From Flaccisagitta enflata (Eukaryota; Chaetognatha; Sagittoidea; Aphragmophora): a DNA stretch of 64,000 bases. The stretch lies in contig OZ231126.1 in NCBI GenBank assembly GCA_965153355.1, positions 29,140,001 through 29,204,000 of the forward strand, in the 5' to 3' direction. The notes under the pieces are model-generated. The model saw nothing but the letters and a program-made list of their open reading frames with translations. It did not search any database and was not told where the DNA came from. A program made the position numbers and the translations under genes. Shown here in pieces: positions 57,850 to 64,000 of this stretch; position 1 is the stretch's first letter; every line of letters starts with the position of its first letter.

Positions 57850-58893
57850 GTATGACCATTTGATTCCTCACCTGTTCCTTCAAAGGCTGTTTTTTTTTTC
57901 TGGTTCATTGGATGTTGTTAAAGACAGTTATAAACCGTGCTTGTTTGAATAATTTTCATTTGTTTTATCATACACATTTCTCATGGACACATTCATGAGG
58001 TTTGAAAGCCCTGATTATATTTCTCAGAAAGGTAAGAATTTTGTTGGATAAAAAATGAGAATTTAGAATTATGAATTTGTAAAATCATTTAGAATGCGTT
58101 GAAAGTGCTACAACATCAATATGCCAGATGAAATTCATTGACTTTTCATATATTTAACTAGAAAATGGTATATTCATAAGTCAATAGTTTGCTAACCAGT
58201 TGATTTTGAGCAAAAAAATTGTTTGTCGATCCTTATGCAATCAAACTCACCTTGTTCATTGACTATCCTTTGAGATCATTGCAATGGTTGAAATACTTTC
58301 ATCACTGTGTTTCTTTTTATGAAAATCATGATAAAATTGAATACAATTTGCAAAAAAGTATCGGACTAGAAAGCTAGCGCAGGAATTGAATGGACTTATC
58401 TACAGACGCTGAACTGAAATGCATTTAAAAAAAAATACAAAAGAATTGTGGCAGTAACAGATGGTTCTCTGAATCTTTTATCTAGCCATGAGCAACTTCC
58501 ATTTTTCTCATGTCACTAAATAACACCGCGTGAAACCAGGAATTTATGATTGTAAAGCATAGAAAAACTTTTTTTTTCAATTTTCTTTTTTTTTTTGGCA
58601 CAATGGCACCTGGTCTGATTCAACGAATGCAAATGGAAATCTGTCGCCCTCCCGTACTTCTCAATCACATCTCATCAGTCCTTCCTTCCAACCTTTCTTC
58701 ACTCCTCGATCAGAAGATGGAACTTCCTAAGCACTATCCCCGTTCTGTTACCCACTGTTTACTGTTTACTGTTTACTGTACACTCCTAGGTTTCCATCCT
58801 CAAACTCAACCCGAGGTAGTCGTAGTCTGGGGGCTGAGGCCAGGGTTTTTACATAGAAAAAGCCTTTATCCGCAGTTTTATCCGCAGTTTTAA
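57850..58893. other. AT-rich interval, no gene supported
   Basis: Two minus-strand donor-like sites (57872 and 58247) were checked but the upstream frames contain stops. A plus-strand open frame at 58546-58893 has no recognisable domain. TTATCCGCAGGT repeats occur at 58867-58945. Confidence 0.5.
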
Positions 58894-59028
58894 GTGCTCC
58901 ATAATGATATCCGCAGGTTTATCCGCAGGTTTATTCTAGGTCTAACTGCTGATTTACCCGCATTATTCATCAAGATACAAGGGTGTCAGGAAGAGGTGGT
59001 GGCGCAGGCGCTAGCGCTGGAGAAAAAA

Positions 59029-59121
59029 AATGAAGAAGAAGAAGAAGAAGAAGAAGAAGAAGAAGAAGAAGAAGAAGAAGAAGAAGAAGAAGAAGAAGAA
59101 GAAGAAGAAGAAGAAGAAGAA

Positions 59122-59165
<44 letters not shown>

Positions 59166-59181
59166 AGAAGAAGAAGAAGAA

Positions 59182-59228
<47 letters not shown>

Positions 59229-59346
59229 AGAAGAAGAAGAAGACGAAGAAGAAGAAGAAGAAGAAGAAGAAGAAGAAGAAGAAGAAGAAGAAGAAGATGA
59301 AGAAGAGGAGGAAGAAGAAGAAGAAGAAGAAGCAGACAAAGAAGAA

Positions 59347-59390
<44 letters not shown>

Positions 59391-59430
59391 AGACGACGAC
59401 GACGACGAAGACGAAGACGAGGGCAAGGAG
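59029..59430. repeat. (GAA)n/(GAC)n block-switching microsatellite
   Basis: About 400 bp of in-phase GAA and GAC triplets arranged in homogeneous blocks (GAA, then about 14 GAC, GAA with GAG/GAC spots, then GAC again). Acidic frames here reflect the repeat; a plus-strand frame from 58894 runs through it but has no domain on either side. Confidence 0.95.
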
Positions 59431-59439
59431 CAGACGAAA

Positions 59440-60050
59440 GAAGGGTGAACAAGACATAAAGATGGCGAGACAGGCGGCGCTGGCGATGAAGAGCAGGAGG
59501 TGACATGGCGGCGATGTCGATGGCGCGCCAGCGCAATGAAGCAGAATAAGCGGAGGCGATGGCGATGGCAGTAGCAATGGGTGTTTACACTTCCGTCGCC
59601 TTCGCCTTCCGCCTTCATAAATCGCCATCGCCATTACCATCTTCATCTCCAATGTTGTCATCATGGCCAAACATCGTTTTCAAATTTAACCGCCGATAAG
59701 CAACGACGGCGGCGTGGCCTGGCCGAAAACGACAACGACAGTGACGACGACGACGGCAGCGGCGGCGGCGGCGGCGGCGACACATCGGCAACGACAACGA
59801 CAACGACAACGGCAACGAAATCAGCACGGCGATAGTGACGACGACGGCAGTAGCAAGCAACGACGACGGAAAAAAAGAAAATGAAAAAAGAGAACAAAGA
59901 AAACAGGGAGAAAAACATAAAAAGCTAAAAAAACAACAAAAACTTCATTGTTATTGCCTTCATTGTCGCCGTCACCAGCGCCAGCGCCATTGCCATCATC
60001 ATCTTCATGGGAAAAACTGCGGATAGACCCTTATAGCCCTCAGACTACTC
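59440..60050. other. CpG-rich, triplet-rich interval
   Basis: Locally GC- and CpG-rich compared with the window, with CGACGACGG and GGCGATGGC repeats and their complements. No gene with domain support. Confidence 0.5.
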
Positions 60051-60066
60051 AAGGGTGCTCAACCCA

Positions 60067-60686
<620 letters not shown>

Positions 60687-60893
60687 TTTTTAGTCTTGTG
60701 CTACGCGACTCTACACCCCGCTATGTCGGTCCCCCGGTTCGTCGGTCGGTCGGTCGGTTGGTCCCTTTTTTACTTTTTTGGCGTTTTTGAGCTTTTTGAG
60801 CATACGCCTCTTGCCCAGATGCCCTAGTGACCTTCTCCAGCACTGCTCCTGCCCACCCGCACGCGACCAGGATAGCCGTACATCCGGCCTTGT
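60687..60893 (+). mobile_element. family A element, full length
   Basis: 207 bp, same layout as 57638-57849: TTTTTAGTCTTGTGCTACGC, CTCTACACCCCGC, GTCGGTCGGTCGG core, GAGCTTTTTGAGCATACG, GATGCCCTAGTGACCTTCTC, CCTGCCCACCCGCACGCGAC and CATCCGGCCTTGTTC. Confidence 0.85.
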
Positions 60894-61094
60894 TCATTCT
60901 CATTCGGTCTTTGGCTTTGTCAGTCTGTATATTTGTTAAGCAGTTCGTACGTCCATGTCTCCTGCTCACTCTTGCTAAATTTTGGTCTTTTGCATCTTTT
61001 GTGTTATTCAATCGCTTTGAATTCGACTATGCATATTTGTTTGTGTGGTTTTCCGTCCCTGTCTCACTGTCTCTTCCTCTCATTTATTCAAAAT

Positions 61095-63160
<2,066 letters not shown>

Positions 63161-63362
63161 GAAACATTTCCTTTTTTGTTGAGGACATGCAACTCTATAT
63201 AAGGGGCTCTGTCTGTCCATCTGTTGGTCCATCTGTTAGCTGATCACGTTTTGAGTTGAAAATGCAATAAATACGCAGTTATTATTGAGTGCAGTGTGTG
63301 TTGGTGTGTGTGTGGTTTTATGTGTAGGTGTGTGTGGAAGGGGATAAGGTTGTTGTCCCCAG

Positions 63363-63364
63363 GG

Positions 63365-63431
<67 letters not shown>

Positions 63432-63434
63432 GAT
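63363..63434. repeat. (TTG)n microsatellite
   Basis: About 70 bp of GTT repeats, with a shorter block to 63465. Confidence 0.97.
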
Positions 63435-63639
63435 TTATTTGTTGTTGTTGTTGATGTTGTTGTCACATGCATCATAGCTAGATTTGGAGCTGTCAGAATA
63501 CAGTGTGATTGAGTCAGGGGGGGGGGCTGGGGGTTGGATACCCCTGCTTGCCCTACCATGATATTGTGACCAGGCATGTAGAGGTGTAGATTATGGAGTA
63601 GCGGGTGGCGCCAAAACTTGGCCTTTTGGGCAGTAGAAA

Positions 63640-64000
63640 AGAAAAGAAGAAGAAGCAGAAGAAGAAGAAGCAGAAGAAGAAGAAGAAGAAGAAGAAGAAG
63701 AAGAAGAAGAAGCAAAAAGAAGAAGAAGAAGAAGAAAAAGAAAAAGAAAAAGAAAAAGAAAAAGAAAAAGAAAAAGAAAAAGAAAAAGAAGAAGAAGAAG
63801 AAGAAGAAAAAGGAGAAGAAGTGAGAAAAGAAAAGAGAGAAGAAAGTAAGGAAGGTATGAGGGAAGAATGAAAGAAGAATGGTACGAAAGATGTAAGGAG
63901 GGATAGAGGGAAGGATGGAAGGATGAATGGATGGAAGGAAGGAAGGATGAAAGAATGGATGGAAGTGAGAATGGAAGGAAGGATGGAAGGAAGGGGGAAA
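63640..64000. repeat. (GAA)n, (GAAAAA)n and (GGAA/GGAT)n tract
   Basis: A purine-only tract to the end of the window: GAA triplets, a block of GAAAAA hexamers (63733-63790), then GGAAGGA-type repeats. Confidence 0.95.

Noticed and set aside
57872-58290. Two minus-strand donor-like sites near 57872 and 58250
   Set aside because: Upstream sequence has stops in all frames within exon-sized distance.
58894-59448. Long Glu/Asp-rich open frame on the plus strand
   Set aside because: It is open because of the (GAA)n/(GAC)n array; the short flanks have no domain, splice or homology support.

Overview
The window is eukaryotic nuclear DNA, most likely from an invertebrate animal. It has spliced genes with large introns, an axonemal gene (so motile cilia or flagella), a Bel/Pao-type retroelement, a pogo/Tigger DNA transposon, a non-LTR retrotransposon, hAT-like elements with 8-bp target duplications, and a very heavy load of microsatellites. 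No lineage can be fixed from the sequence alone. Only a few percent of the window is host coding sequence.

Host genes. On the minus strand, six exons between 48575 and 25252 have matching phases and canonical splice sites and together encode consecutive WD40 repeats of CFAP251 (WDR66), the radial-spoke-3/CSC protein of cilia. First and last coding exons were not found. At the left end, also on the minus strand, two exons (4051-3879 and 3256-3150) encode a beta-propeller segment resembling dipeptidyl peptidase 4 (S9B). On the plus strand, two exons (10361-about 11107 and 11736-11888) belong to an unrecognised acidic, low-complexity protein. A 51-bp minus-strand candidate exon lies at 55528-55578.

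Mobile DNA, left to right. A pogo-type MITE lies at 1742-1917 and a 565-bp foldback at 5105-5670. GC-rich foldback elements (family B) cluster at 5.9-10 kb and 19.4-22.9 kb, with one more at 53.3-54.1 kb. A 7.3-kb Tigger-like element (12126-19460, TA target duplication) carries a transposase with one frameshift and a GC-AG intron, and has itself been hit by a non-LTR retrotransposon with two open, overlapping ORFs. The 15.8-kb intron between CFAP251 exons D and E holds a tandem array of tRNA-like units (27.2-28.25 kb) and a decayed Bel/Pao element (about 30.6-38.4 kb). The intron between exons C and D holds a 91-bp satellite and several short elements. The intron between exons B and C holds two nested hAT-like elements.

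Short elements with a terminal hairpin and a (GTCC)n-type core (family A) are scattered through the window. Their terminal hairpin changes sequence between subfamilies while its pairing is kept, and the same word is repeated in complement near the other end. This resembles DINE-1/Helentron-associated non-autonomous elements.

The most interesting points are: a hAT insertion exactly at the 3' splice site of CFAP251 exon C, with the target duplication copying the acceptor AG; an 83-bp tandem triplication of the acceptor and exon start of exon D; the covarying family A hairpins; the tandem tRNA-like array; and nested family B foldbacks with conserved ends and copy-specific 20-21-bp internal repeats.
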